This document shows positions 41,601 through 62,700 of a stretch of DNA of 64,000 nucleotides, piece by piece. The notes under the pieces are model-generated. The model saw only the letters and a program-made list of their open reading frames with translations, was not told the DNA's origin and ran no database searches. The DNA is from Ianthella basta. Its lineage: Eukaryota > Porifera > Demospongiae > Verongiida > Ianthellidae. Position 1 is the first letter of the stretch. Each line of letters begins with the position of its first letter. Location of the stretch: positions 8,538,125-8,602,124 of the forward strand of contig OZ025874.1 of the NCBI GenBank assembly GCA_964019415.1, read 5' to 3'. Position numbers and translations under genes: made by a program.

Positions 41601-42821
41601 GCGCTTTCGAATGGTGTGCAATGGGTGCTGATACCTGCAAGCTCAAGCTAGAAAGAGAGGGTCGCCCTACAATACAGAACATTACAATGTGCTTGTGTAT
41701 AAATTCGCTACACTCGTGCTTCCTGGCCACTGTCTCATGATACGTGGCCACCCTCCTCTGGCAGTGCCCAGCGCATACTGGTCCCCCCTAGAATGTGACA
41801 CACATCCCCCCTAGAATGTGACACACATCCGGTTGGTAATCTAATTATGCACCCTCCAACCTCACACCTGAGCACCTCAGCCAGCTCATGTTACACACGT
41901 GCACAACACCCTTCACTCTTGCACTTTCCTCAGCCAAGCCCAACAGAATCAACTAAATTCAAACCTTCCCCTTGCTAGCCAAGTGCTCAACCTTACTATA
42001 TATGGGATGCCCAGCAATACACTACTTGCCTAAGGTACAGCTGCGCTGGAGTATTAAAATTTTGCTAGTCTTCACCTCCTTTGCTAGTACTAGCACTCAA
42101 CTACAAACAGCTAATACAACACTACTACTGTAGCTACAGGAGTGTATGCAAGTACCTGTTCCGTAGTCAAGTCTTGATGGAACGTTAGTTCCTTCACTGT
42201 CAACGTCTCCACGGGTGCCATTTATCAGACATGACTCCTCTGTGTAGTTAAGATGCAGTAGCAAGTCTCTCACCAAAAGATACAAACTTTCACAAAAGTT
42301 ACTCGCTTCACTAATGACATCTGGAGATGACAAATTGGACGTCAAGATAGCTGATTGGTTGTCTATCCCTAGGAGTCCATGGATGCGTTCCTCTTCTACA
42401 TGGCAATGCTCTCCTGCACGATCGGTCACATTCCACTCAACCGTGAGATCGTTGAAGAACTCCAGTACTTCATCTTCGTGATGGCAAGGAACCTGTCAAT
42501 ATACATGTGAGTGTGTGCGCGCGCGGTCAAATTAAAAGGCACACGAGTATAGTACGTATATGGTCACTCCTACCCGCCCGCCCAACACACAACGCGTTAT
42601 ATGATTGCTCAACAAAGACGCAGAACACCCCTCCTCACTGTTGTCCCGTCAGTGACTCCGCCTGATTCCCCGTGGTGATCCTCTTCATGGGCATGGTTGT
42701 CCACAGCCTGCCTGATGAAACGCGACGGCAACGCTTCCCTCCACACCTCCGTACTAGTGTGAGGCACGGAGGCGGGCGCGCCGAACACTGCAAACCAACA
42801 GACGAGGGTCAAAACCCACAT
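34135..42821 (-). CDS. ZIP-2, SLC39A zinc importer of the LIV-1 subfamily
   Basis: Eight exons with the same sizes as ZIP-1: 42821-42639, 42492-42156, 37385-37216, 36902-36747, 36628-36364, 35813-35649, 34937-34747 and 34284-34135 (538 codons). Motifs intact: [10 protein letters not shown] and HELPHELGD. It differs from ZIP-1 by scattered residues (GDALHNF for [15 protein letters not shown] for [15 protein letters not shown] for [19 protein letters not shown] for [12 protein letters not shown]). Exon 4 has a good AAAG|GTAACC donor. Intron 2 is about 4.8 kb, swollen by inserted elements including a RecQ-like fragment. Homology with ZIP-1 stops about 11 bp upstream of the ATG, so its promoter is different. 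Confidence 0.92.
34993..35352. repeat. About 77-bp tandem repeat in ZIP-2 intron 6
   Basis: Four to five copies of a unit containing GAGGGACTGATCTCTGTAGA, then GGTCTTGTAGCAGAGGTGC and AATACACTATGAGGAGG. Single related copies occur in the AGPS intron near 8440-8500 and near 25190 and 54135, so it is a dispersed family. Confidence 0.9.
35494..35637. repeat. (AC)n in ZIP-2 intron 6
   Basis: AC run with a CCAACACACAACACATGCACG interruption, ending just before exon 6. Confidence 0.95.
36940..37065. repeat. GGGGAGGAGA purine tract in ZIP-2 intron 3
   Basis: About 120 bp of repeated GGGGAGGAGAGGGGA, expanded from the short GGAGAGGGAGAGG of ZIP-1 and ZIP-3. Confidence 0.9.
39147..39655. mobile_element. 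Probable MITE in ZIP-2 intron 2
   Basis: The ends TATGCACTCAAATGTTTTGC and (reverse complement of right end) TATGCGCTAAAATTATTCG are related inverted copies, followed by GACTAAAATTCCAC/GGACTAAACTTTCGC. No coding content seen. Confidence 0.5.
40507..41326. mobile_element. Inverted-repeat-flanked element enclosing a RecQ-like helicase fragment
   Basis: GGTAGTCCAGCCAGCTGGAT then CCTCCTCAGCATTTAAG and GCCCACAGGGC at the left (from about 40507). The right side (to about 41326) is its inverse with a short extra piece. Between them lies a helicase gene fragment on the minus strand and a palindrome ACTACCCC-TAATC-GGGGTAGT at about 41190. Confidence 0.65.
40828..41060 (-). pseudogene. RecQ-like DNA helicase fragment
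   Basis: Minus-strand ORF with [20 protein letters not shown] (Walker A motif TGFGKS) followed by [11 protein letters not shown] (motif Ia). This is the N-terminal edge of a RecQ-type DEAH helicase core. It breaks off after about 60 residues with no DEAH box, so it is a fragment. Confidence 0.75.
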
Positions 42822-43186
42822 GCCGCGGCCAACCAACGACCAGTTTGACACACGTAATCTATGGCAGGAGACGTATGACGGTAAGCTTAGTCGACTACAC
42901 TTGGATCCAATCACATAGACTGTATTATTTATACTAACGTTGTACACTCGCCACTAGAGACAGGAACCACGCCTATAATATTAACATGTAATGAATATCA
43001 TTAAAATGGACACACGCAGCGATATATATGCATAACAGATTATGAATATAATTATACACAATAAAGGTGACTGTAAGCAAGAATATGCACAATACAGGAT
43101 AAGACTAATTGGCAAGTCATAGAGGTGAAAACATGAACAGCAGCTGTAAGGTTGACCTCTGATGTGGGAGAAAGCTGTGTAACAGC

Positions 43187-43558
43187 ATGGCAGACCAGCT
43201 GTATTCCTGCTCCACCTGTTCAAAGCAGTTCTCCTCATGCTGGGGTCTTCTGCGACACCAGAAAAAGGAACATGGAGTAGAGAGTGTAGGAGGAATGACA
43301 TGTCAAGAAGAAAATTGCGACTTTTCTTGCCGCTATGTGAGACAACTGAGAAGCCATCTGTCTAAGGAGCACTCCATCAAGATGGACACTGAACTGAAGA
43401 ATCTCAGGAGTGAAGAAGGTCTGTCACATCATAATAGCAGCTGCGTAAATCAGGATTACAGCACACACACTGCCTGTACTCTTAGATGTGTTGTCCTCAG
43501 GCGCATGAGTGCATGTGCACCTGCATGCAAAAGAGGAAACAACCAAAGCACACGATAA
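43187..43558 (+). pseudogene. C2H2 zinc-finger gene fragment
   Basis: Starts MADQLYSCSTCSKQFSS. The first finger is C-x2-C-x12-H-x4-H (ending LRHQKKEH). The second is C-x4-C-x12-H-x4-H (TCQEENCDFSC to LRSHLSKEH). After about residue 80 the frame loses finger character. The first 17 codons are repeated in reverse orientation at about 44437-44488 (minus), where the finger is cut off. It could be a short gene with a downstream exon; fragment is more likely. Confidence 0.5.
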
Positions 43559-44815
43559 TTAAAGCACATTGCAAATATTGCACTGACTTACTTGCAGAGT
43601 TTGCTGAGTGGAAGGCTGCTTATAAGGCAGAACATGATGTAATGCTTGTGTAGGGCACCGGTGTATGACAAAACCACAGATGGGTGCACCACTTCTTACT
43701 ACCAGTCACTGTGCAATAGATCAGGCCTGTTCCGTCCAAAGGGGATGGGGCAGAGAAGGCTCAAAAGCCAGGGCTCCTCCAAAATTAACAGCCACTGCAC
43801 AGCTGCAATCACACCATTCAGTCAGTGAAAGCAGAAGTGTGCCACACACACTATGCACATGAAACCAGGCTAGGCCACATTAGGTTAAGTGAAGAAGATA
43901 GGGTAAAAATAGCAGGCAAGTTAGCTCAAGGCAGGGCCATAGCAGCAAGATAAAAAACGGTCAGGCCATAGATGACGAAACGCAAACCAGGGGGGTCTGG
44001 GGCATGCTCCCTTCCCCAGGAAATGTACAATACATGCACATTTCCTGGGGAAACATGTACATGTATAATGAACTATATAGCACTCTGCAAATGACTGTCA
44101 AGGAAGTCATGATTTGACTCACAACTCACCTCTGAACTTAATTGCACCCACTTGGTACCATAAGCAGGGGACCTAAACCGTGCAGATACTACCATTACTG
44201 TGCCAACACGATTTAGCTTATTAAAGTTTTGAGATCAGCGGTGGGTCGAATGACAATTGCACAACCATTCCATACTCTCAAGATCTGTGCCATATATAGC
44301 ATGACTTGTATCTTTAGTGCTGTGGATGCTGGATTGTGCATATAACATAATGTAGTTCATGCTGCATGTTCTCCATACACAAACATTGGACATTGAGCTG
44401 AGACCAACGTCAAACACAGCTGCCCTCTCCATGGAGCGTGAGGAGAACTGCTTTGAACAGGTGGAGCAGGAATACAGCTGGTCTGCCATGCTGTTACACA
44501 GCTTTCTCGCCACATCAGAGGTCAACCTTACAGCTGCTGTTCACGTTCCCTTTCACCTCTATGACTTGCCAATTAGTCTTATCCTGTATTATGCATATTC
44601 TTGCTGACAGTCACCTTTTATTTGTGTATAATTATATTCATAATCTGTTATGCATATATATCATGCACTGCGGTGGTGTTCCTGTCTCTAGTCGCATGTC
44701 AGTGTACACATACACATGCTTACAGTAAGGAACAATGCAACAAAAGCTATAGTGTACAATGATGCGTGGGCGTTTCCTTTGATGTGATTAGGTGGAAACA
44801 TGGAAAAACGCCAGG

Positions 44816-45400
44816 ACTCCAAGGCAGACTCCAAGCAAGGAGACATTGGAGGCATTGCACAGTATTCTAAAGTACTGCATGCGCTTTGTTGCATGCATGG
44901 CATTGGATGGGCTTCAAGAAATCCAGATTGGCCATTGTGCAATATGCCTCATACATATATACATGCAATATATACCACATACATACATACCTGCTCTGTG
45001 CCAGCCAAACGACATCATTTTGGTAGGGCTGCGACTGGCGATCCAGATAGCGAAGAGACTGATGAGGAAGCTCGCAAAATCAGACAACATGTGAGCTGCG
45101 TCAGTCATTATGGCGAGACTGTTGGACAGCCTACCTCCTGCAGGTATAAGCAGGAAGTGGTGTGTGTATAATGGTAGTGCAGAGAATGCTGCACATCAGA
45201 GAGGCATTGTTGAACCCTGCCTCCGTATTAGATCTATTACTTCATGAAATAACACATAAGTGAACAGCGTGTGTCAGTTTAACTTTTCACAATCAATCAA
45301 TCCCATAAGATTCTGCAAAGTATATGTTCAACACCCAGTTCACAACTAATCTTGCTGAACAATGCTAGCTAGGACTGTCTTGTACAATAATGATTCACTT
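44816..45400 (-). pseudogene. Chimeric relic: ZIP exon 3/intron 2 scrap joined to an orphan ZnT exon 2
   Basis: 44816-44950 matches the exon 3 (AGACTCCAAGCAAGGAGA) and intron 2 sequence of the ZIP genes. 45137-44991 is a full ZnT exon 2 with intact AG acceptor and GTATGT donor, coding [20 protein letters not shown] onward, open and nearly identical to ZnT-A. 45180-45400 then matches two separated parts of ZnT intron 1. No other ZnT exons adjoin it. Confidence 0.8.
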
Positions 45401-45699
45401 ATTTTGCTTTAAGATCACAATGCATTTTAAGTGCATGATGAATTAATTGTTGTTGCAATTATGTAATTACGGTATAGTAAGAATTAATGATAATGTATAT
45501 GTACGCATCTTGCAATTGCCAGCCATGTGCATGGAGATATTACTTGAACAAAATAATTATAATGTGTGCATGTGTATGTGTGCACTCTTTGTCTTATAAT
45601 AATAATTATTACTATTATCATTTATTGTTATTATTACATTATCGTTGCTCATTTCTTTTACTCTGTACTGTTGTATAATAATAATAATTGATTATAGAT

Positions 45700-45985
45700 C
45701 CCGTTGCCATGGTAACGTGCGTCTAAACGATGTTTCTAAACGTCGTAGACACCCCGGGTGTTGCTTCGCGCCGTGGTCTATTTCGTCTAGCCGTGTTCTA
45801 ATTCGGCGCGCAGCGTTCGCGCCTATGCTCTAAATAGCGTTTTAGAGCATGGGCGTGGCACGCGCGGCGTTCGCGCTATGCTTTAAATGCCAATTTAGAG
45901 CATGGGCGTGGCACGCGCGTCGTTCGCGCCTATGCTCTAAATAGCTATTTAGAGCATGGGCGTGGCTTGGGCCCGTGGTCTATAG
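45700..45985. repeat. CpG-rich tandem hairpin repeat
   Basis: Three units of about 60-70 bp with CGTTCGCGCCTATGCTCTAA, then a mirrored TTAGAGCATGGGCGTGGC and ACGCGCG. The last unit is a perfect palindrome GCTCTAAATAGCTATTTAGAGC. Composition is sharply unlike its AT-rich surroundings. Confidence 0.85.
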
Positions 45986-46216
45986 CAGAGAAACTGCAGC
46001 TGCAATAACAATAGTAGCTAACTCCACAACATACGATGCACAGTTCGCTCGGATTACTTGTTTCGTCGTTATGTCAAAATGTATAATATTATTATTATTA
46101 TTATTGTTACATAATACAGTTTGGCACACATGTAGGCATAGTATCATACGTATAAGTTCTATATACAAAATGTATAATATTAGTGCCTGTCATTCTCACT
46201 AGATACTGCAGCTAGG

Positions 46217-47301
46217 TCAATGGTGGTGGTGACCACCCCAGTTACAACAGAATAGCCACCATTCTGGAGGGGGCAGCTCCCTATTGCAATCGTCACAGTC
46301 ATCTTCCTTGCTCTGTGCCGACTCCACTTGGATGGTAGTCTGGTGGATGGAGTACTTATTCTTGAGCATCTGAGTTGCTAGGGAAAGAACTTCTTGGAAG
46401 ACTGACTCCACAACAGGACTAGAGGCCCGGCCGGCTGGGGTTGGTCTATCCTCTGTCAACCCAGATGTACTCTGGCATGTGCTGGCACCTCCACAACCTG
46501 TACCACTGTCCTCCACTCCCACACTGGCCTCTCCAGCAGATCCAACAGAACCTCCACCATTACTTGCACCCAATCCTCCTTCAAAGTCCAACAGCAAATC
46601 TTGGTTGCCCCCAGTCTGGCTCACCAGAGGCGACTCCTCCGCTGAGGTCTCCCCCTGACTTCTTTGAGGCACGTCTGCAAATACGTGGGTGGAGACAGAA
46701 GGAGTACAATGCTACATACATGCATACATGGACTACAGACCCTTGCTCTCCAGCACACATGCACGTACCAATGACAAGATGCACCGACAGTGCTACTTTG
46801 TCCATTGTGAGTGACCAGATGTGTAGTCCGTGAGCATGCTTCACTCCTTTCACTGCCTGCAGGTCATTCAGCACCTGTTGGTAGTCTACATTGCGAGGGG
46901 ATGCTGCAGGGTGTCAGGGAGAGAGGGTGGGGGGGGGGGGTGAGAGGAGGGGTGGTGGATGGAACGGTGAGCGAGCAAATTGTGCACTATCTGCAAGACA
47001 AATGGCACTCGTACTGCACTGATCAGAGCACCATGCTGAAACAGAAAGAGCCACTATTGTAGCACACCTTCCATAAGCACTCTCAGTGCATCCCTGAGCA
47101 CAGTCAGTGTGGAGAAGAGAACAAGGAGGGAGAAGAGGAAAGTGCAGATGGGGTCTGCTAGGTGCCAGTCGGGCTAAATACAAGAGAGAGTAAGAGGAAC
47201 AGGAGAGAAGAGATGAAGTGAGCCACTGGATGAGCAGTAAATTGTACATTCACACACAAGCATACATAAGAAATGGTGCATTGCTGGAGCACAAACATAG
47301 C

Positions 47302-47369
<68 letters not shown>

Positions 47370-49943
47370 GCTGCCATTACAGCACAGCGACAAGAGCACT
47401 TACCCTGAACCGAATGATGTATGCTGCAATGACAACCCCAACACTTTGAATCAGATCGCCAATCACATGAATGAAGGCAGCCTGAACATTGATGTTCTTG
47501 TGCTCCCTATTCCTCTGTGGCCTTCTCTCCTCAGTGAGTCCTTCCTCTACAGAATTGCTAGCTGCTGCCACATCTTGCTGTGCCCTTGCCCTTTCCTCTG
47601 CTTTCCTCTTCCAGAAGAGTGCCTTCCAGCGTGTGCTGCCATGCACATGGGTAGTGTTGCCACGACTGTGTCCATTGTGGTCGTGCCCATGGTCATGTTG
47701 ATGTAGCACCATGCACATGCTATAGGAAGGAGAGAAGAGACGGTAGAGGAGAAGGGAATGTGATGTGAAAGAAGGGGGGAAGTCAAGGGAAAAAAACATA
47801 AGTGAATGGATCACTGATCATAAGGGAAAAGACAGACCGAACAGTTTAAGGTGCTGTTGCTAGACTCACAAGACATTGACAAAGACGCCCACGGTGGCAG
47901 TGATAAGCATGATGCTTGCATCAATCTCATAGTCTTGGTGGATGACTCGCTGGACAGCCTCATACAGCAGCACCCCCGTGAGGACCCAGATTAGCAGCAC
48001 TGACACAATCGCACCCAGCACCTCTGCAGGGGAGGGGGTGGCAGTGGGGGTGAGGGTGGGGGGGGGGCTTAAGAAGTTTAGAGCACTATCATTCTGTTGC
48101 AGCTTGGACAACGTAAGGTGCAAATATAAATGTATTCATGCCTACACCACTGTCAAATGCCAATCTGTCATACTATACTCCCACTCAACCTTCCACTTAT
48201 GCGGTACACCACATACATACATACCTGCTCTGTGCCAGCCAAACGACATCATTTTGGTTGGGCTGCGACTGGCGATCCAGATAGCAAAGAGACTGATGAG
48301 GAAGCTTGCAAAATCAGACAACATGTGTGCTGCGTCAGTCATTATGGCTAGACTGTTGGACAGGCTACCTCCTGCAGGTGTAGGCAGAAAGTGGTGTACG
48401 TACAGTATAATGGTAGTGCAGAGAATGCTGCACACATCAGAGAGAGGCATTGTTAAACCTTGCCTCCATATCAGATGGCATGCTTGTGACGTCTATTTAG
48501 GAATGTGCCTGATAAAATGGCTACAAATGGCTACTCCTATGTGTTAGTGGGCTTCAACGAAAGTAACCAAAACCATGGCGAAGAACAATTGAAGGGCATT
48601 GATAACCTTCTTTCAATATATTGAAGACAACAGTGAAGCCAAATCCAGTCTGGAGTACATGTAAGAGAAAAGCACCACAGGCTGCTCTAACCCCATTTGT
48701 TCTTTTCATAATTATTATTCTTATTCTTCTCCCCACAGAATTTTTGCATGCTTCTGGTGCATGATACAGGACCCAACCTAAGGACCCAAGTTGTGTATGA
48801 GGACTCGCGTATGGACACGAAGAGCAAATATCCAAGCGCTGGTGGCAATGCGATATGTACAGCACTGAAGCTGGTAAGAAGTTGACAAACTACCGGCTAC
48901 AGTATCGGTTATGTATATGAGCGTGACAAAATGGTGGCATTCAATGGTCCGTGTATTACAATACCCCAATGCCACCATTTTGTCACGTAACCCAGTTCAC
49001 AAAATGGTAGCATTCAATGATCCGTGTATTACGATACCCCAATGCCACCATTTTGTCACGTAACCCAGTTCACAAAATGGTGGCATTCAATGGTCCGTGT
49101 ATTACGATACCCCAATGCCAGCATTTTGTCACGCTCACATACATAACCGTACGGTAGCAGGTTTATTTAGTGGCATAACTGTGCACGATGTTCTGCACGA
49201 CCTTCATTTAATTTAACAAAAGGGTATTAGTCAGCGCAAGTATAAATCTGATGTAGTGATAGTCCTTTTGATATGCAAAAAGTGTACAAATTAGTGTATA
49301 AAAATTCTTAAAAAAAGGGATTTAGGAATGGCTGGCAGAAGATGCATAGAAGCAAGCAACAGTAACTCAACAGCATGATAAACCACATTTCCATGAGGTT
49401 CGCTCTACATTCCTAATTCCTTGTAGCTGCATAGATCCAAATGTCTAGCTAGCTAGTGCCATGCAGTTTCAAGGAAATTAGGAATGTAGAGCGAGCTTCA
49501 CGGAAGTATAGTTAATCATGCTGTTAAGTTACAGTTGCTTGTTTCTATGCCTTTTCTGCAGACCATTCCCATATCCCTTTTAAATTCTTAAAGAATTTTT
49601 ATACACTATTAGATCATACATTTCATGAAATAACACATAAGTGAGCAGCATGTGTCAGAAATAGTTAAACTTTTCACAGTCAACCAATAACAATCCCCCA
49701 TAACAAGATTCTGTGTAGTATATGTTGGACACCCAGTTCACAACTAATCTTGCTGAACGATGCAAGCTAGGACTGTCACAGTTTCACTAGGATTGTGTGA
49801 AAGGAATTGTACCAAGTGAATACCATCACAAGACCGGACTGGTATATGCAGATTCATGGATCAAGTCACACCATTACCTTTGCTGTTCCCATTGACTGCA
49901 TCACACACACACACGCGTGCACACACACACGCACGCACGCATG

Positions 49944-49976
<33 letters not shown>

Positions 49977-50597
49977 AGAAGTGAGCACTAAAAACTCCGT
50001 GCACAGTAAGGCCATCTCCATGGCCGCCATTAAAGTTCATGCCTATGTGCACCAAGATTGGCAGCCTGATTGTCAGTAAACATTGGAGTAAATCATATAA
50101 AGCCCCACCCACCCACCCATGGTGCCCCACCCACCAAACACACCTACGATTTCAGCAATCATGAACACAAGGGTGAGGGCCGATGCAAAGAGGAGCCTGT
50201 TGCGTGCCTTGTTGTTCTGCCGGCGCGGAGCAGGATGGCACTCACACCTGGGGGCTACGGGAGGCGGGGTCTGTGGTTGGCCACGCCCACCTATCTTGAA
50301 TTTCTTCCTGAAAGAGTCCCAGTTCACTCTATTCCTACTCTGCACAGCACCGTAACTCAAGTGATTGGTTTGATTGCGCGGGCCCAAAAGTGGCCTAACA
50401 TCAGTGCCGTCTTCTTCACCCTCTTCCTCGATAGATCTCTGAGTACTTTTAAAACTAGCGCCAAAGTTGGGATGGTCGTCAGTAGTGCTACCTTCCTTCC
50501 TCAAAGCCGCCGCCAACGGCAACGTAGATCGCAAGGACGTCCCATATTCCACACATTCGTCGTCATTTTGAAAGGACATGCGTTCTTCAGCGCTCAT
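46217..50597 (-). CDS. ZnT-B, SLC30A zinc transporter, near-copy of ZnT-A
   Basis: Seven exons with sizes identical to ZnT-A: 50597-50144, 48371-48225, 48023-47870, 47719-47404, 47173-47068, 46903-46769 and 46674-46217; 589 codons. HMLSD and HVIGD sites, the His loop, CDDC and the [10 protein letters not shown] tail are all kept. Exons 1 and 2 appear identical to ZnT-A and exon 3 has one residue change (DASIML for DANIML). The exon 7 loop differs at about ten positions (for example EESPLV for EQLPPV and GASNGGG for GVSDDGG). Function as for ZnT-A. It lies between the orphan ZnT exon and ZIP-3, all on one strand. Confidence 0.94.
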
Positions 50598-59795
<9,198 letters not shown>

Positions 59796-62700
59796 GCCGC
59801 CGCCAACCAAATGGCAAAAGTGCTTGGTGTAGAGCCGAGCTGTATTATATACACATGCACGCGTTTCTAGAAGCACATGAAGTGTCACTAATAATTAAGA
59901 CTAGTGCATCACGTGAAGTACTTCATCTCACTGGAATCCGCCACAACCTGCAAATCAATCAATAAACTAATTATCATTACGAAAGGGTTTTAGGTCTGGC
60001 AGCCAGCTCAGCAAAATGGTATAAAACAACACTGCAGCTTCTGCTATGTATCCTCTATAAATTATTTAGTATTAGCGTTAGGGTTAGGGTTGTTTTATTT
60101 AATTTTGCTGAGCTGGCTGCCAGACGAATATCCACATCCTTATTATTATTAGAGTGCACCACACCAAATGGTGCTAGTACACAAAAGGTCCAATGCAGCA
60201 CTAAAACACAAGTATAGCTACATGCAGGGGATATAGTTCAACAAAAGGAGAAAAATGGTGCATAATTTTATACGTATATGGAGACTGCACTATTCCATAG
60301 TCAAGCTGCATTGCAATTTCTGTGTATTTACTCAAAAACTTTTGTATTTGCCAACAGTGGGAGGCTCACGGATGGTACATGGACTAGAAGGTGCCACACA
60401 CCACTTCATGCAACATCCCACCAGTAGCAAGGTGTGCCTTAGTGAAGATTACGAGTGAGGTTAGTTGCTCCCATTTACTGTGCATGCAGCTCTTGCCTGT
60501 CATCTACTTCAGTGATGACTGGTGCTCACTTTGCATTAGGAGGACATCAAAGGAATTGTAAAAGGAAGCTTGCAAACAACATTAGAGGCCATTAAACACC
60601 ACCATTACCTCTACAAACACCAGAAAACAGCTAAAGCCACGAGTTCCAAAGACGTCAAGCCCAGCGACAACCTGTCTGAGTATCGCCTGATGCCTGATAC
60701 GTATTACATGATATCCTACATGCATGTCCATGTACCTGCTATGTGTGTACATACATAAACAGCATGTGTACCCATAATGATAACATAGGATAACACAGCT
60801 GCCAGAACATCTGATGGCGGTAAGGTTAATTCCATTTAGCCCATAATCAAAGGGCCAAAAGTGTTCATCTTCCACTCCACCTATGTGCATTCAGTAGCTA
60901 CACCTTGCCTGTACGTTGCTGGCACATGAGAAAGAAGACATCATGCACCCACTCCACGTGCACCTATGTGTATACAACGCAGTCACGCCTGTTACCCATT
61001 GTTGGCACATGAAGGAAAGAAGTCCTGTAATTGAATCACACTGTTTTCACACACCCCACGATTCTGGTGGAATAGTGTGGCCTCTGTGTGTGTTCGTGTG
61101 TTCACTCTGTGTAACAGAGATGCAACTGTTGAAGCATACTAGTGTATTGGAATGTATGTGTCTATAGGACTAGGTCGGTGAATGGGTGCAACATTTGTGT
61201 GGCTTTCATGCATCATGCTGTTGTCATGGCTACTCACAGCAAGCCTTGCCAATTAAAGGAAATATCAAGGCTTCACAGTTTGTAACTGACTGAATTGGAT
61301 CATTTATATTTCTTCGATATCTCAATTTGGTGAAATCTGCCTATTTGGTGAAATTGATTTTGAAGGGAGTCGCGTACTTACGCCAGACGGTTACCATAGC
61401 AATAGCAACTCCCACTTGCCCCCAACATTAGTGTGGCTTGTTATGGCCCCTCTCCTGTCTACAGGCAGTGTGCAGACAAGGAAATAAGGTTAAGCTGTTA
61501 ATGTACGTAAATGCCACACCTCACCAACCAATTAGCTTGCAGGCACTGATTGTTCACTGGCAGCTATTGAGGTAGTGTTTGTTTGTTACCGCGGTGACAT
61601 GTGTGACTGCTTCATGGAGAGTGGTCGAAAATGGTATATAATCATGCAATGATCTAGATATTAACCTAGTAAACCCAATTAATTGCATGCCTATGATCGA
61701 CATGCATGCAATTAATTGGCATTGCAATTGGCATGCATATGTACATATGTGTCAAGAATTAAGTTGCAATTACTGTAAGCTAGAGCTATACATTGCACAC
61801 CAACTATGTAAGCTACAAAAGGAATACTGCTGTGTGCAAAACAAAGCTTATAACAACATACAAAGTATAGCTGCTGTCTCAGAGATCTGCCAAAAGTAGC
61901 AGCCTAACTATACGCCACTAATAAGGTTCTCCAGGACAGGAGAGGGGAGAGCAAAGAGGCTTTTACTCAAAACAGAGATGGGAGAGAGATAAGAATATAC
62001 TGCGCTAGTATGGCATTGCACAGTATTCTAAAGTACTGCATGCAATTTGTTGCATGGTATTGGATGGGCTTCAAGAAATCTGTGTTGGCCATTGTGCAAT
62101 ATACCTATAACTTCATCGTAGCTGTGGTCACTTAGCGCACTACTTGCACCTGCCTGTTCGAATAGCCATATATTATATATGCGGAAAGTTAAGCAAATGA
62201 CTGAACTATCCAGGAAAGAGGTTCAGCCAGGATGATATCTCTCAGGACCCATCAACAACTTTCAGCTCTAGAAGACTGCCCAGCTGAGCACGTGCTTACA
62301 CTTCATCCACACACACACACAGAGCATGACAACTCTGCTACTTTCTTCCCTGTCACTCTTCATGCACATGCATCACACAATCGAACAACCAGGAGTCAGC
62401 TGAAGGCAACAACCTAGAGCTTACTCCTGGATGCTCCATTGAGCAGACACAAACTAAGCGAAATGCTCCACCTTGCAATGTGACACCTGACAATAGGACA
62501 CCTTGCATAATGTATACCTAGCTGTTGCAGCATGACCTGGTGTACGACCAGCTAGCCTACAAACAGCTGGCGCATGAACAGCCAGTGGGAGGACACGCCC
62601 AAAGGGAGCATCAGTCCACTAGTATACATTATAACCTAATTAAGGAAGTCTCTAATTATACAGTACTGTTATGGCTGTATTCTAATTAAATGGCATAGAG

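Larger units (their letters stand above)
42822..46216. other. Inter-transporter region with inverted duplication and gene scraps
   Basis: No intact transporter. It holds an inverted duplication (42955-43240 against 44430-44695), a C2H2 zinc-finger fragment, a ZIP/ZnT chimeric scrap at 44816-45400 and a CpG-rich hairpin repeat at 45.7-46.0 kb. All four are described separately. 45400-45690 is AT-rich with nothing recognised. Confidence 0.7.
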
